The translations under genes were made by a program, and so were the position numbers. The notes below the pieces were generated by a model. The model worked only from the letters and a program-made list of their open reading frames with translations. It did not search any database and was not told the origin of the DNA. This document shows, in pieces, positions 16,834 through 26,141 of a stretch of 47,688 nucleotides of DNA (position 1 is the stretch's first letter; each line of letters begins with the position of its first letter). The DNA lies in NCBI GenBank assembly GCA_900316205.1, contig ONBX01000013.1, forward strand, positions 1-47,688. The letters run 5' to 3'. This stretch comes from an uncultured Eubacteriales bacterium (GTDB lineage: Bacteria; Bacillota; Clostridia; Oscillospirales; Oscillospiraceae).

Positions 16834-17231
16834 CCCAGGATGCCGTTGTCCTCCGGCTGCTGTCCAAAGAAATGGCTGAGGTCGCCGTCACGCGGGGGAC
16901 AGCCTGCGGCGGCAACTGCGGCAGCTGTGAAAGCTGTATGTTCCAGAGCGAGCTTCGGGTGGAAGCCCGGAATCTGATCCAGGCGAAGCCCGGTCAGAAG
17001 GTTACCATCTCAAGCAAGAGTTCCCGGATTTTCGGCGCTGCTTTTCTGGTCTATATCATGCCACTGCTCTTCTTCTTCGCTGGCTATGCCGTCGCTGCGC
17101 TTTCCGGAGCAGGGGAGGGGATCCGGATCCTGGTAAGCTTCGGATCACTCATTCTCAGCGCCGCCCTGCTGGTATTCACCCAGCGCCGCACCAAAAAAGA
17201 GAAAGCCATCACCTTTGATATCATCGCGTGA
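16830..17231 (+). CDS. RseC/MucC-family membrane protein
   Basis: A 133-residue protein of the SoxR-reducing-system/RseC type. The N-terminal part carries a dense cysteine cluster (TACGGNCGSCESC at about 25-37), which could bind an Fe-S cluster. It is followed by a short beta segment and two membrane helices (about 69-94 and 97-116). In other bacteria RseC belongs to a Rnf-like complex reducing SoxR; in Clostridia the role is unknown. It overlaps cdaR by 4 bases. Confidence 0.85.
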   Translation: MTQDAVVLRLLSKEMAEVAVTRGTACGGNCGSCESCMFQSELRVEARNLIQAKPGQKVTISSKSSRIFGAAFLVYIMPLLFFFAGYAVAALSGAGEGIRILVSFGSLILSAALLVFTQRRTKKEKAITFDIIA

Positions 17232-17247
17232 TGGATCTGGAGGTTTT

Positions 17248-18126
17248 ATGATCAAAAGCATGACCGGCTATGGCAGCGCAAAAGCAGTTGTCGATGGCCT
17301 TGAGATCAGTGTTGAACTCAAAAGCGTAAATAACCGCTACTTGGATACCTCCGTCCGCATTCCTAGGAGCTTTCTTTTTGCGGAGGAGTCCATCAAGACC
17401 AAGGTCCAGTCTCATATCAGCCGCGGCAAGGTGGATGTTTTTGTCACGGTGGATGCCTCCCAGGGCGGAGACATGGTCGTCAAGGTCAACGAGCCTCTGC
17501 TCAAAGGCTATCTGGACGCGATCCGTTCCATCTCCGAGGAATACGGTCTTCCCCAGGATCTCAGCGCTCTGAGCGTCAGCCGCTTTCCCGATGTGCTCAC
17601 TGTGGAGAAGAAGGATCTGAACGCAGAGGAGATCGGCGCCGGTATCCTGGAGATCGTCGAGCAGGCCCTGCAGGATTTTGACACCATGCGTCTCCGGGAA
17701 GGGGAACGCCTGCGGGAGGATGTGCTCAATCGCCTCCAGACCATCGACGCGCTTGTTTCCACTGTGGAAGAGAAGGCGCCCGAAACCGTGGCCGAATACC
17801 GCCGCCGTCTGGAGCAGAAGATGGCGGAGGTCCTTGGTACCGCCGGGATCGATGAAAACCGCATTCTGGCTGAGGCGGCCATTTTTGCCGACCATATTGC
17901 CGTGGACGAGGAGACGGTACGCCTTCGCAGCCATATGGCCCAGTTGGATACCATGATCAAAGGGGATTCGCCCATCGGACGGAAGATCGATTTCCTGGTA
18001 CAGGAATTCAACCGCGAAGCCAACACCATCGGTTCCAAGTGCCAGAATTCCAGGATCGCCCATGTGGTCGTGGATCTGAAATCGGAGATCGAAAAGATCC
18101 GCGAGCAGATCCAGAACATCGAGTAA
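17248..18126 (+). CDS. yicC: YicC-family endoribonuclease
   Basis: A 292-residue protein of the YicC/YloC family, an RNA endonuclease group involved in RNA turnover. It starts with the signature [11 protein letters not shown] and contains [11 protein letters not shown]. It ends with the DUF1732-type helix IREQIQNIE, preceded by [11 protein letters not shown]. The ATG is preceded by GGAGG. It heads the conserved yicC-remA-gmk-rpoZ order. An in-frame start 11 codons earlier lies within the rseC-like gene and lacks a good Shine-Dalgarno. Confidence 0.94.
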   Translation: MIKSMTGYGSAKAVVDGLEISVELKSVNNRYLDTSVRIPRSFLFAEESIKTKVQSHISRGKVDVFVTVDASQGGDMVVKVNEPLLKGYLDAIRSISEEYGLPQDLSALSVSRFPDVLTVEKKDLNAEEIGAGILEIVEQALQDFDTMRLREGERLREDVLNRLQTIDALVSTVEEKAPETVAEYRRRLEQKMAEVLGTAGIDENRILAEAAIFADHIAVDEETVRLRSHMAQLDTMIKGDSPIGRKIDFLVQEFNREANTIGSKCQNSRIAHVVVDLKSEIEKIREQIQNIE

Positions 18127-18140
18127 GCGGGTGTGCCGGG

Positions 18141-18404
18141 ATGAAACTCATCGGAATCGGTTTTGGCAATTTGGTCTCGGCGGAGCGGGTCATCTCCATT
18201 GTGAGTCCCGAGTCCGCCCCCATCAAGCGTATGATCCAGGAGGTCAGAGAGCGAGGAGCTCTCATCGACGCATCCTTCGGCCGCAGCACCCGTGCTGTCC
18301 TGATCATGGACAGCGGCAATGTGATCCTGTCGGCCCTGACCCCTGAAACTTTGGCAGCCCGCTTCGAAGGGCGTGCTCTGGAGGAGGAAGCGAAAGATTC
18401 ATGA
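18141..18404 (+). CDS. remA: RemA-family regulator (DUF370)
   Basis: An 87-residue DNA-binding protein of the RemA/DUF370 family; in Bacillus it activates biofilm matrix genes and osmoprotection genes. It begins [18 protein letters not shown], as in the family, and contains the [16 protein letters not shown] segment near the middle. Its Shine-Dalgarno is weak, but the gene lies 14 bases after yicC and overlaps gmk by 4 bases, so coupling is likely. The upstream extension of the frame into yicC is not used. Confidence 0.93.
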   Translation: MKLIGIGFGNLVSAERVISIVSPESAPIKRMIQEVRERGALIDASFGRSTRAVLIMDSGNVILSALTPETLAARFEGRALEEEAKDS

Positions 18405-19000
18405 ATGAAAAAGGCAAGCTGATCGTGATTTCCGGTCCTTCTGGATCCGGCAAAAGCACGGTTGTGAACAGAGCGATCCAGGGAAGGGAGGACATGTGCT
18501 TTTCCACCTCTGTCACCACCCGGTCTCCCCGGCCCGGTGAGGTGGACGGAAAAGACTATTTCTTCATCGACCCCCAGCGTTTTCAGGAGATGGTGGAGCG
18601 GGACGAGCTTTTGGAGCATGCCCAGTATGTTGCCCACTCCTATGGCACCCCCCGGGCCTTCGTGGAGCAGAAGCTCAATGAAGGTATGAATGTGATCTTG
18701 GATATCGAAGTCCAGGGAGCCCGTCAGGTCCGCGAGAAAATGCAGAACGCCGTTCTCATCTTCATCATTCCGCCTTCCCTGGAGGAGCTGCGCCGCAGAC
18801 TTGTCAATCGGGGTACCGATGCTGCCGATGTGATCGAAGCAAGGCTTCAGCGCGCCGCCGAAGAGCTCAAGGAAGCGGATTTGTACGACTATCTCATCAT
18901 TAACGACGATCTCGATACTGCGGCTCGGGAGTTTACTTCCATTCTTACTGCCGAGCACTGCAGAGTTCCCCATAGAATTCACCTGTTGAAGGAATATTAA
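18401..19000 (+). CDS. gmk: Guanylate kinase
   Basis: A 199-residue enzyme that phosphorylates GMP to GDP, needed for GTP, dGTP and recycling of cyclic nucleotides. The P-loop is [10 protein letters not shown] (about 10-19). The GMP-binding [16 protein letters not shown] region is at about 33-48, and the lid contains RLVNRGTD. Its length is normal. It is followed by rpoZ 40 bases later. Confidence 0.97.
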   Translation: MNEKGKLIVISGPSGSGKSTVVNRAIQGREDMCFSTSVTTRSPRPGEVDGKDYFFIDPQRFQEMVERDELLEHAQYVAHSYGTPRAFVEQKLNEGMNVILDIEVQGARQVREKMQNAVLIFIIPPSLEELRRRLVNRGTDAADVIEARLQRAAEELKEADLYDYLIINDDLDTAAREFTSILTAEHCRVPHRIHLLKEY

Positions 19001-19040
19001 AAAAATGCGCCGCACAGCGGCAGAAGTGAGGTTATCCATT

Positions 19041-19241
19041 ATGATGCTTTATCCCCCCGTAGCTGAGCTGGTCGACAAGATCGGCAGCCGTTATCAGCTT
19101 GTGAATCTGGTCGCCCGCCGGGCAAGAGTCATCTCCGCCGAGGCGGAGGAAAACCAGATCTCTCTGGACAGAAAACCGGTTTCCTCTGCCATCGATGAGG
19201 TTTATACCGGCAAGCTTTCCATTGTGAAAAAGAACGACTGA
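19041..19241 (+). CDS. rpoZ: RNA polymerase omega subunit
   Basis: A 66-residue small subunit that helps fold and stabilise the beta' subunit of RNA polymerase. It begins MMLYPPVAELVDKIGSRYQL and has the RRARVISAEAEE helix. A longer frame beginning at 19005 is less likely, because GTGAGG sits 11 bases before the ATG pair chosen. coaBC, often found between rpoZ and priA in Bacillota, is missing. Confidence 0.92.
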   Translation: MMLYPPVAELVDKIGSRYQLVNLVARRARVISAEAEENQISLDRKPVSSAIDEVYTGKLSIVKKND

Positions 19242-19273
19242 TTTTTGATCCTCTGAAAGGGCGGTGATCCAGC

Positions 19274-21523
19274 TTGCCGGTTTTCATAGCAAAAGTTGCG
19301 GTGTCAGCGGCGACCTACTGGATCGACCGTCCTTATGACTATCTGATCCCGGAAGAGCTTCAAGGAAAAGTCCTTCCCGGAATGCGCGTTTACGTGCCAT
19401 TTTCCAGAGGAAATCGCCGCGTGGAAGGCATCGTCCTTGCGGTGACGGACGGCAGCAAGTATGAAGCGCTCAAGCCTGTCCTCGCTGTCCTGGACGAGCA
19501 GCGTGTTCTCACCGATGAACAGATCCGCCTGGCTCTATTTATGCGGGAGCGCTTTTTCTGTACTGTCTATGACGCCGTAAAGGCCATCCTGCCTGCAGGA
19601 CTCTGGTTCAATGCGGACGGGTCCCGCCGCGTGAACGACAAAACTGTGGAAATGGCCCGCCTCTCTGTCCCGGCTGAGGATGCCGCCGATCTGGCGGATC
19701 GGATCCGGCACAGATCGCCCAGACAGGCGGAACTGCTGGATCTTCTATGCAGTTTTGAGGCGCTTCCGGTCAAGGATCTGCTGCTTCACGGGAACGCTTC
19801 CCGCGCTTCGCTGAAGTCCCTTTGCGACAAAGAGCTGGTATCTCTTTATCAGAGGGAAGTCTTTCGGCGTGCGGAGATCCCTTCTGAGGAAAGAGTGCCG
19901 CTTCCTGTTTTAAATGTGGAGCAGCAGGCGGTTTTTGAGAAGCTCTCTGCTCTGTGCTCCAGCGGCAAAGCCGGCTGCGCCCTTTTGCAGGGAGTCACCG
20001 GCAGCGGGAAGACCAGCGTTTATATCCATTTGATCCAGCAGCAGCTCTCCCGCGGCAAGTCCTCTATTCTTCTGGTACCTGAAATTGCTCTGACGCCCCA
20101 GATGCTTCGCACCTTTTCCAATCATTTTGGAGACGAGGTCGCCGTTTTGCACAGCTCGCTTTCGCTGGGAGAGCGCTATGACGAATGGAAGCGTATCCGA
20201 TCCGGCCGCGCCCATCTGGTCATCGGGACCCGAAGCGCCGTCTTTGCGCCGGTTCAGGACCTGGGGATCCTGATCATCGACGAGGAGCAGGAGGAGACTT
20301 ATCGTTCCGAAAACGCTCCCCGCTATCATGCAAGAGACGTCGCCAAGTATATCTGCAGCAAGGCCGGCTGCACCCTTCTTCTCGGCTCCGCAACTCCGGA
20401 ACTGGTGAGCCGCTATCAGGCGCAGATCGGGCGCTATGCCTATTTTCGTCTGGATAAGCGCTACAACGCCCAGAAGCTGCCCAGTGTCCGCATTGTGGAC
20501 ATGAAGAGGGAACTTCGTGAGGGAAACGGAGGCTGCATCAGTTCCGTGCTGGCCCAGGAGCTGCAGAAAAACCTGGACGCGGGGGAGCAGAGTATCCTCT
20601 TCCTTAATCGCAGGGGGACCAACAAGCTCATCAGCTGCGGCGATTGCGGCTTTACCTATAAGTGCCCCCGCTGCAGCGTGTCCCTCACCTATCACAGCCT
20701 CAATCGGAGACTACTGTGCCATTATTGCGGGTATTCCAGAAGGGTGGACGATGCCTGCCCGGAGTGCGGCGGCCGTCTCAAATACGTGGGCGCCGGCACC
20801 CAGCTTGTCGTGGAAGAGCTGCAAACTCTCTTTCCGGGGCGGGAGATCCTTCGCATGGACACAGATTCTCTGGCGCCTGTCGGCTCCCATGAGGAGCTCT
20901 TCGATCGGTTTCGGAAAGAGAACACCCCCTTTCTTGTGGGTACACAGATGGTCACCAAGGGCCTGAATTTTGAAAATGTCACCCTTGTGGGCGTGCTTTC
21001 CGCCGACCAAAGCCTCTATGCCGGCGACTATCGCGCCGGAGAGAGGACCTTTTCCCTAATCACCCAGGTCGTCGGGCGCAGCGGCCGTGGTACGAAGCCC
21101 GGACGCGCCATTATCCAGACCTACACACCCGAAAACGAGACCATCCGCCTTGCGGCGGAGCAGGATTATGAAGCCTTTTATGCCTCGGAGATCGAAGTGA
21201 GAAAGCTCCAGAACGCGCCGCCTTTTACCGATCATCTTTCCGTTACCATCTCCGGTATGACAGAAAGCCTTGTTGTAGAGGCCGGGCGCTTTGTGAGGGA
21301 TCGGCTGGAAGCGCTGATCGGGTGTAAAAAAGCGGATTTTCTCGGCCCCACGCCGCTGAATGTGGTCAAAGTCAACAATCGTTTTCGGTATCGTGTGCAT
21401 ATCAACTGCATCGCCGGTGCATCCATCCGCGGCTTTATTGCCCAGGCGGTGATCGAGTGCAACACAGACAAGCGTTTTCGCGGGGTTTCCGTCTTTGCGG
21501 AAAACGACCCGCTCAATACATAA
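19274..21523 (+). CDS. priA: Primosomal protein N' (replication restart helicase)
   Basis: A 749-residue superfamily 2 helicase that reloads the replisome at stalled forks. It has an N-terminal DNA-binding domain, Walker A GVTGSGKTS (about 240-248) and a Walker B motif that reads IIDEEQEE rather than the common DEEH (about 335). It has the ENAPRYHARDVA motif and a zinc region with four CxxC-type pairs (about 454-498). The start is TTG, set by the conserved N-terminus (MPVFIAKVAV) and GGCGGTGAT upstream. Its full length is typical. Confidence 0.95.
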   Translation: MPVFIAKVAVSAATYWIDRPYDYLIPEELQGKVLPGMRVYVPFSRGNRRVEGIVLAVTDGSKYEALKPVLAVLDEQRVLTDEQIRLALFMRERFFCTVYDAVKAILPAGLWFNADGSRRVNDKTVEMARLSVPAEDAADLADRIRHRSPRQAELLDLLCSFEALPVKDLLLHGNASRASLKSLCDKELVSLYQREVFRRAEIPSEERVPLPVLNVEQQAVFEKLSALCSSGKAGCALLQGVTGSGKTSVYIHLIQQQLSRGKSSILLVPEIALTPQMLRTFSNHFGDEVAVLHSSLSLGERYDEWKRIRSGRAHLVIGTRSAVFAPVQDLGILIIDEEQEETYRSENAPRYHARDVAKYICSKAGCTLLLGSATPELVSRYQAQIGRYAYFRLDKRYNAQKLPSVRIVDMKRELREGNGGCISSVLAQELQKNLDAGEQSILFLNRRGTNKLISCGDCGFTYKCPRCSVSLTYHSLNRRLLCHYCGYSRRVDDACPECGGRLKYVGAGTQLVVEELQTLFPGREILRMDTDSLAPVGSHEELFDRFRKENTPFLVGTQMVTKGLNFENVTLVGVLSADQSLYAGDYRAGERTFSLITQVVGRSGRGTKPGRAIIQTYTPENETIRLAAEQDYEAFYASEIEVRKLQNAPPFTDHLSVTISGMTESLVVEAGRFVRDRLEALIGCKKADFLGPTPLNVVKVNNRFRYRVHINCIAGASIRGFIAQAVIECNTDKRFRGVSVFAENDPLNT

Positions 21524-21551
21524 AAAGCCTTCTTGGCAGATGGGAGATCCT

Positions 21552-22070
21552 ATGGCACTTCGAAATATTCTCACAAAAGAGCAGCCCGCACTCTACAAAA
21601 AATGCCGTCCTGTCACGGAGTTCAATCCGCGCCTGCATCAGCTGCTGGACGACATGGCGGAAACGCTGGAAAAGGCAAACGGCGTAGGCCTTGCCGCGCC
21701 CCAGGTGGGTGTTCTGCGCCGCGTCGTTCTCGTTATAGAGACCAACGTGCCGGAGAATGAACCGGAAAAACTGCTTGAGCTGGTGAATCCTGAAATTCTG
21801 GAAACCTCCGGTGAACAGGACGGCCCGGAAGGATGTCTCAGCGTTCCCGGCGAATATGGCCTGGTAAAGCGTCCCATGAACGTGAAGGTCCGCGCACAGG
21901 ACCGCTACGGCAACTGGTTTGAGGCAGAGGGCACCGGTCTTACCGCAAGATGCTTCTGCCATGAGATCGACCATTTGGATGGTATCGTCTTTACCTCCAA
22001 GTGCGAGCGGATGCTCACCGAGGAGGAACTCCAGGGCGGCGAGGCCGCGGCGGAAGAGGAAGAGAACTGA
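21552..22070 (+). CDS. def: Peptide deformylase
   Basis: A 172-residue metalloenzyme that removes the formyl group from nascent proteins. All three family motifs are present: GVGLAAPQVG (about 45-54), EGCLSVPG (about 95-102) and CHEIDHLDG (about 137-145), supplying the Cys and two His metal ligands. The C-terminus is highly acidic. It starts at MALRNILTKEQP after GGGAG. fmt begins one base after its stop. Confidence 0.96.
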   Translation: MALRNILTKEQPALYKKCRPVTEFNPRLHQLLDDMAETLEKANGVGLAAPQVGVLRRVVLVIETNVPENEPEKLLELVNPEILETSGEQDGPEGCLSVPGEYGLVKRPMNVKVRAQDRYGNWFEAEGTGLTARCFCHEIDHLDGIVFTSKCERMLTEEELQGGEAAAEEEEN

Positions 22071-22071
22071 G

Positions 22072-22992
22072 ATGCGCATTGTTTTTATGGGCACCCCGGA
22101 TTTTGCCGCTGCCTCTCTGCGCAAGCTTCTGGACGAGAAGTTTGAAGTCGTCGGGGTGTTTACCCAACCCGATAAACCCAAGGGCAGGGGAATGGAGCTG
22201 GCCTTTTCGCCGGTGAAGGAACTGGCGCTGCAGGCAGGCCTTCCGGTTTTTCAGCCCGACAAGATGCGGGACGGCCGTGCTCTCTCGATCCTGCAGCAAC
22301 TTCAGCCCGATATTCTCGTGGTCGTTGCCTATGGCAGGATCCTTCCGGATGAGCTCCTTGCGCTGCCCCGTTATGGAGCGGTAAATGTCCACGGCTCCCT
22401 TCTCCCCAAGTATCGCGGGGCCGCTCCCATCCAGTGGGCTGTCCTTAACGGGGATAAGACCACCGGTGTCAGCACCATGTATCTGGCCCACGATATGGAC
22501 GCAGGCGATATCATCTACACGGCCGAGACGTCCATCGGGGAGTTTGAGACCTCCGGAGAACTTTTTGACAGGCTTATGGTCATGGGCGCGGAGCTTCTTG
22601 TGAAGACGCTGCGGGATATCGAAGCGGGCAGCGCCCCCAGGACCCCACAGGACCATGCCCGGGCCAGCTATGTTAAAATGCTGGACAAGTCTCTCTGCCC
22701 CATCCGCTGGGAGCAGCCTCCCCGCTGCGTGATCAAGCAGATCTACGGCCTTCAGCCCTGGCCGGTGGCCACGATGGAGCTGAACGGCAGCGTCTATAAG
22801 GTATTTGCCGCAGAGTATACCGATACCAGGACCGCCAGGGCTCCCGGCGCGCTGGTCGCCGCCGACGAAAGAGGCATCGAGATCGCCTGCGCCCAGGGGC
22901 AGACCATTCGTGTCACACAGCTGCAGGCTCCCGGCAAAAAACGCATGGCTGCGGCGGACTTTCTGCGCGGCCACCCCCTCAAGGTGGAATGA
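22072..22992 (+). CDS. fmt: Methionyl-tRNA formyltransferase
   Basis: A 306-residue enzyme transferring a formyl group from 10-formyltetrahydrofolate to initiator Met-tRNA. The N-terminal domain begins MRIVFMGTPDFA and carries the folate-binding signature HGSLLPKYRGAAPIQWA (about 104-120). The C-terminal OB-like domain follows. It works opposite to def, its upstream neighbour. The end overlaps rsmB. Confidence 0.97.
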   Translation: MRIVFMGTPDFAAASLRKLLDEKFEVVGVFTQPDKPKGRGMELAFSPVKELALQAGLPVFQPDKMRDGRALSILQQLQPDILVVVAYGRILPDELLALPRYGAVNVHGSLLPKYRGAAPIQWAVLNGDKTTGVSTMYLAHDMDAGDIIYTAETSIGEFETSGELFDRLMVMGAELLVKTLRDIEAGSAPRTPQDHARASYVKMLDKSLCPIRWEQPPRCVIKQIYGLQPWPVATMELNGSVYKVFAAEYTDTRTARAPGALVAADERGIEIACAQGQTIRVTQLQAPGKKRMAAADFLRGHPLKVE

Positions 22993-24311
22993 TGGAAAAC
23001 AACGCCAGAATCGTCGCTTTTCGGGCGTTGGAACGCTGCGAAAAGGATCACGCCTGGTCCGCAGTCACACTGGACTCTCTTCTGCGGGAAACGGAGCTTC
23101 CCGCCAGGGATGCCGCCCTTGCCACCCGCATGTTTTTGGGCGTGCTGCAGAACGAGACGTATCTGGACCATTATCTGGATCTCTTCTGCAGAACCAGGAC
23201 GGAAGCCGCCCTTCGCGCGGTGCTGCGTCTCGGGGCTTATCAACTTCTCTTTCTGGATAAGATCCCGGCTCACGCCGCTGTCAGCGAGACGGTGGAGCTT
23301 TGCAGATCTGTCCGTTTGGATCGGGGCGCCTCTCTTGTCAACGCTGTATTGAGAAGACTCTCCGAAAACAAGGATCGCTTGCCGCCCATTCCGGGAGAGG
23401 GGAGCGCATCCTTTCTTGCCATCCGTTACAGTCACCCGCTCTGGCTTGCAGAAAGGCTGATGCGGGAACAGGGATATCACCAGACCGAGGCCTTTTTCCG
23501 CGCGAATAATGAAACTGCGCCTCTGTGTATCCAGCTCAATCGCCTGCGTGTCAGCACTGCGGACTATCTCCGTTCCCTTGACCGGCTTGGTATTTCCTAT
23601 CGCATTTTCCCGGAACTGCCCGGCTGCCTGGAGCTGGACGGCGGCAAAGTGACCGCCCTTCCCGGCTTCGAAGAGGGGCTTTTCTATGTGCAGGACCGTG
23701 CTGCCCGCATAGCTGTCCATGCAGCAGGAGTCATGCCCGGTATGCGCATTCTGGATGCCTGTGCCGCCCCCGGCGGCAAGAGCATGGCGGCAGTCCTGGA
23801 CGCGAGGGGGGATTGCCGGCTCACTGGCTGCGATCTGCACGAGAAAAAATTGAGGCTGATCCTCAGCTCCGCCAAAAGGCTGGGGTTGGAGGACTGCCTG
23901 GATACCCTCGCTGCCGACGCAAGGAGTTTTCGTCCAGAATGGGAATCCTCTTTTGATGTCGTTTTGGCAGATGTGCCCTGCTCCGGGCTTGGCGTGATCC
24001 GCAAAAGGCCGGAGATCCGCCGTAAGGGCGAAGAGGAACTGCAGGCTCTGCCTCAGATCCAGGGCGCGATTCTGGATAACCTTTGCCGCTATGTAAAACC
24101 CGGCGGCGTTCTTCTATACTCCACCTGTACGGTCCTGCAGGCGGAAAACCGGGATCAGCTCTCCTCGTTTCTGCAAAAGCACCCGGATTTCTCCGCAGAG
24201 GACTTTTCCGTCGGCGGCATCCATTCCGCTGACGGCTGCTATTCATTCTGGCCCCAGATCGATGGGACCGACGGATTCTTTGCCGCCAAATTGAGAAGGA
24301 AAACACTATGA
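22989..24311 (+). CDS. rsmB: 16S rRNA m5C967 methyltransferase
   Basis: A 440-residue RNA methyltransferase. The N-terminal third resembles NusB (RNA binding). The C-terminal domain has the SAM-binding DACAAPGGKS (about 256-265). It also has the two catalytic-cysteine motifs DVPCSGLG (about 325-332) and YSTCTV (about 377-382). Two adjacent ATGs are available (22989 and 22992); the first is used here. Both ends overlap neighbours by four bases or fewer. Confidence 0.95.
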   Translation: MMENNARIVAFRALERCEKDHAWSAVTLDSLLRETELPARDAALATRMFLGVLQNETYLDHYLDLFCRTRTEAALRAVLRLGAYQLLFLDKIPAHAAVSETVELCRSVRLDRGASLVNAVLRRLSENKDRLPPIPGEGSASFLAIRYSHPLWLAERLMREQGYHQTEAFFRANNETAPLCIQLNRLRVSTADYLRSLDRLGISYRIFPELPGCLELDGGKVTALPGFEEGLFYVQDRAARIAVHAAGVMPGMRILDACAAPGGKSMAAVLDARGDCRLTGCDLHEKKLRLILSSAKRLGLEDCLDTLAADARSFRPEWESSFDVVLADVPCSGLGVIRKRPEIRRKGEEELQALPQIQGAILDNLCRYVKPGGVLLYSTCTVLQAENRDQLSSFLQKHPDFSAEDFSVGGIHSADGCYSFWPQIDGTDGFFAAKLRRKTL

Positions 24312-25369
24312 AAAAAGATATCCTCTCCATGCTCCCGGAGGAGATCGAGACTGAGCTTGAAAACCTGGGAGAGCCGAAATATCGAGCGCTTCAGGTCTTC
24401 ACCTGGCTCCATCGCGGCGTGCGGGATTTTGAGGAAATGAGCAATCTCTCCAAGCCTCTGCGGCAGAAGCTCCGGGAGAACTACAGCCTCTATCGGCCCC
24501 GTGTGCTGAAAAAGCAGGTCTCTCAAATCGACGGCACCATCAAATACCTCTGGGAACTGGCAGACGGCAACGCGGTGGAGACCGTTGTCATGCAGTATAA
24601 GCACGGCAATACCGTCTGCGTCTCTTCTCAGGTGGGCTGCCGTCAGGGCTGCGCCTTTTGTGCCTCCACCATCGGCGGTCTTGTTCGGAGCCTGGAACCC
24701 TCTGAGATCCTGGATGAGGTGCTCTTTTCCCAGCTGGACTCCGGTCTTCCCATCTCCAACATTGTGCTTATGGGTATTGGAGAGCCGCTTGATAATTTTG
24801 ACAATGTGATGCGCTTTCTGGAGCTGGTGAATCATCCCAAAGGGATGAACATTGGCATGCGTCATATTTCGCTTTCCACCTGCGGCCTGATCGAGCGTTT
24901 CGAGGATCTGGCTGACAGGGACCTGCAGCTTACGCTCTCGGTATCTCTCCACGCTCCCGATGACGAAACCCGCTCCCGCATTATGCCCGCCAACCGCGGC
25001 AGGGGCGTGGAAAAGCTCATGGATGCCTGCCGCCGCTATTATGAGCGGACCGGGCGGCGCATCTCCTTTGAGTACGCCATGATAGACGGGGTCAACGACA
25101 CGGAATACCATGCAAGGCTCCTGGCCAAGGAAGCCCGGAGTCTTGCCGCCCACGTGAATCTGATCCCACTGAACCATGTGGAAGAGCGGCAATTCAAGCC
25201 TTCTACCTCCGGTCACATGAAGGCATTCATCAAAATCCTGGAGGACGCGGGGGTCAATGTCACAGTCCGCAGAAGACTGGGCAGTGATGTAGACGCTTCC
25301 TGCGGCCAGCTGCGCCGCAAGATGCAGGCAAAAGGTACACGGGAGACGGAAGTCTCTGCTGTGAAATGA
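24308..25369 (+). CDS. rlmN: 23S rRNA / tRNA adenine C2 methyltransferase
   Basis: A 353-residue radical SAM enzyme methylating A2503 of 23S rRNA and A37 of some tRNAs. It has the CxxxCxxC cluster in SQVGCRQGCAFCAS (about 108-121), the GIGEPLDN motif and the C-terminal catalytic cysteine in DVDASCGQLR. Its start ATGA overlaps the rsmB stop. RlmN also affects sensitivity to some ribosome-targeting antibiotics in other species. Confidence 0.96.
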   Translation: MKKDILSMLPEEIETELENLGEPKYRALQVFTWLHRGVRDFEEMSNLSKPLRQKLRENYSLYRPRVLKKQVSQIDGTIKYLWELADGNAVETVVMQYKHGNTVCVSSQVGCRQGCAFCASTIGGLVRSLEPSEILDEVLFSQLDSGLPISNIVLMGIGEPLDNFDNVMRFLELVNHPKGMNIGMRHISLSTCGLIERFEDLADRDLQLTLSVSLHAPDDETRSRIMPANRGRGVEKLMDACRRYYERTGRRISFEYAMIDGVNDTEYHARLLAKEARSLAAHVNLIPLNHVEERQFKPSTSGHMKAFIKILEDAGVNVTVRRRLGSDVDASCGQLRRKMQAKGTRETEVSAVK

Positions 25370-25376
25370 GGGAATC

Positions 25377-26123
25377 ATGAAAAGTTTTGGCCTTACAGAC
25401 AAAGGTCCGACCCGTTCGGAAAATCAGGATTGCTTTCTTCTGGAGCTCTGCCCGGAGAAGAACTGCCTGATCGCCGTACTTTGCGACGGCATGGGCGGCG
25501 CGAAGGCAGGCGGGGTTGCCAGCCAGCTCTGTATTAAGGCTTTTGTTTCAAAAGTTTTTGAAAAACTTACGGCTCTTACCGACAAGTCAGTGGATTACCG
25601 CGGCCTTCTGCAGTCCTCTTGCAGCGAAACCAACGGCGTGATTTATGCCTATTCCCGTTTCAGCGAGGAATTCAACGGCATGGGCACTACGCTGGTTGGC
25701 GGTATCATGAAATCCAACGGAAATGGGTATATTATCAATATCGGCGACAGCCGCGCCTATCAGATTTCCCCCCTGAAAAACAGCATCCGCCAGATTACCC
25801 GGGACCATTCCCTGGTGGAGGAGTTGGTTCGTTTTGGCGCGATTACCCGGGAAGAGGCCAAGACCCATCCCAAGCGCAATGTGATCACCCGCGCTTTGGG
25901 TACTGAGGAGAGGACGGATTCGGATTATTTCAGCTTTCATCTGAGAGCAGGAGAGTTCCTCCTGCTGTGCTCGGACGGGCTGAGCAACACCGTCAGCGAT
26001 GAGGAGATGCTGGAGCAGGCCGCAACAGCCCGTGACCCGGAGGATCTGTGCCGAAAGCTGATGGATTTAGCCATTCGGCGTGAAGCCCGGGACAATGTCA
26101 CGGTCGTCGCCGTCAGCAAATGA
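25377..26123 (+). CDS. prpC: PP2C-type Ser/Thr phosphatase
   Basis: A 248-residue metal-dependent phosphatase of the PrpC/Stp1 type that reverses PknB phosphorylation. Family motifs in order are GLTDKGPTRSENQD (metal ligands), CDGMGGAKAG (about 36-45), GMGTTLVG, NIGDSRAY and the C-terminal LLCSDGLSN and ARDNVTVV. It lies 18 bases before the kinase gene, the classical pairing. Confidence 0.95.
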   Translation: MKSFGLTDKGPTRSENQDCFLLELCPEKNCLIAVLCDGMGGAKAGGVASQLCIKAFVSKVFEKLTALTDKSVDYRGLLQSSCSETNGVIYAYSRFSEEFNGMGTTLVGGIMKSNGNGYIINIGDSRAYQISPLKNSIRQITRDHSLVEELVRFGAITREEAKTHPKRNVITRALGTEERTDSDYFSFHLRAGEFLLLCSDGLSNTVSDEEMLEQAATARDPEDLCRKLMDLAIRREARDNVTVVAVSK

Positions 26124-26141
26124 CCGGAGAGGGAGAATCAT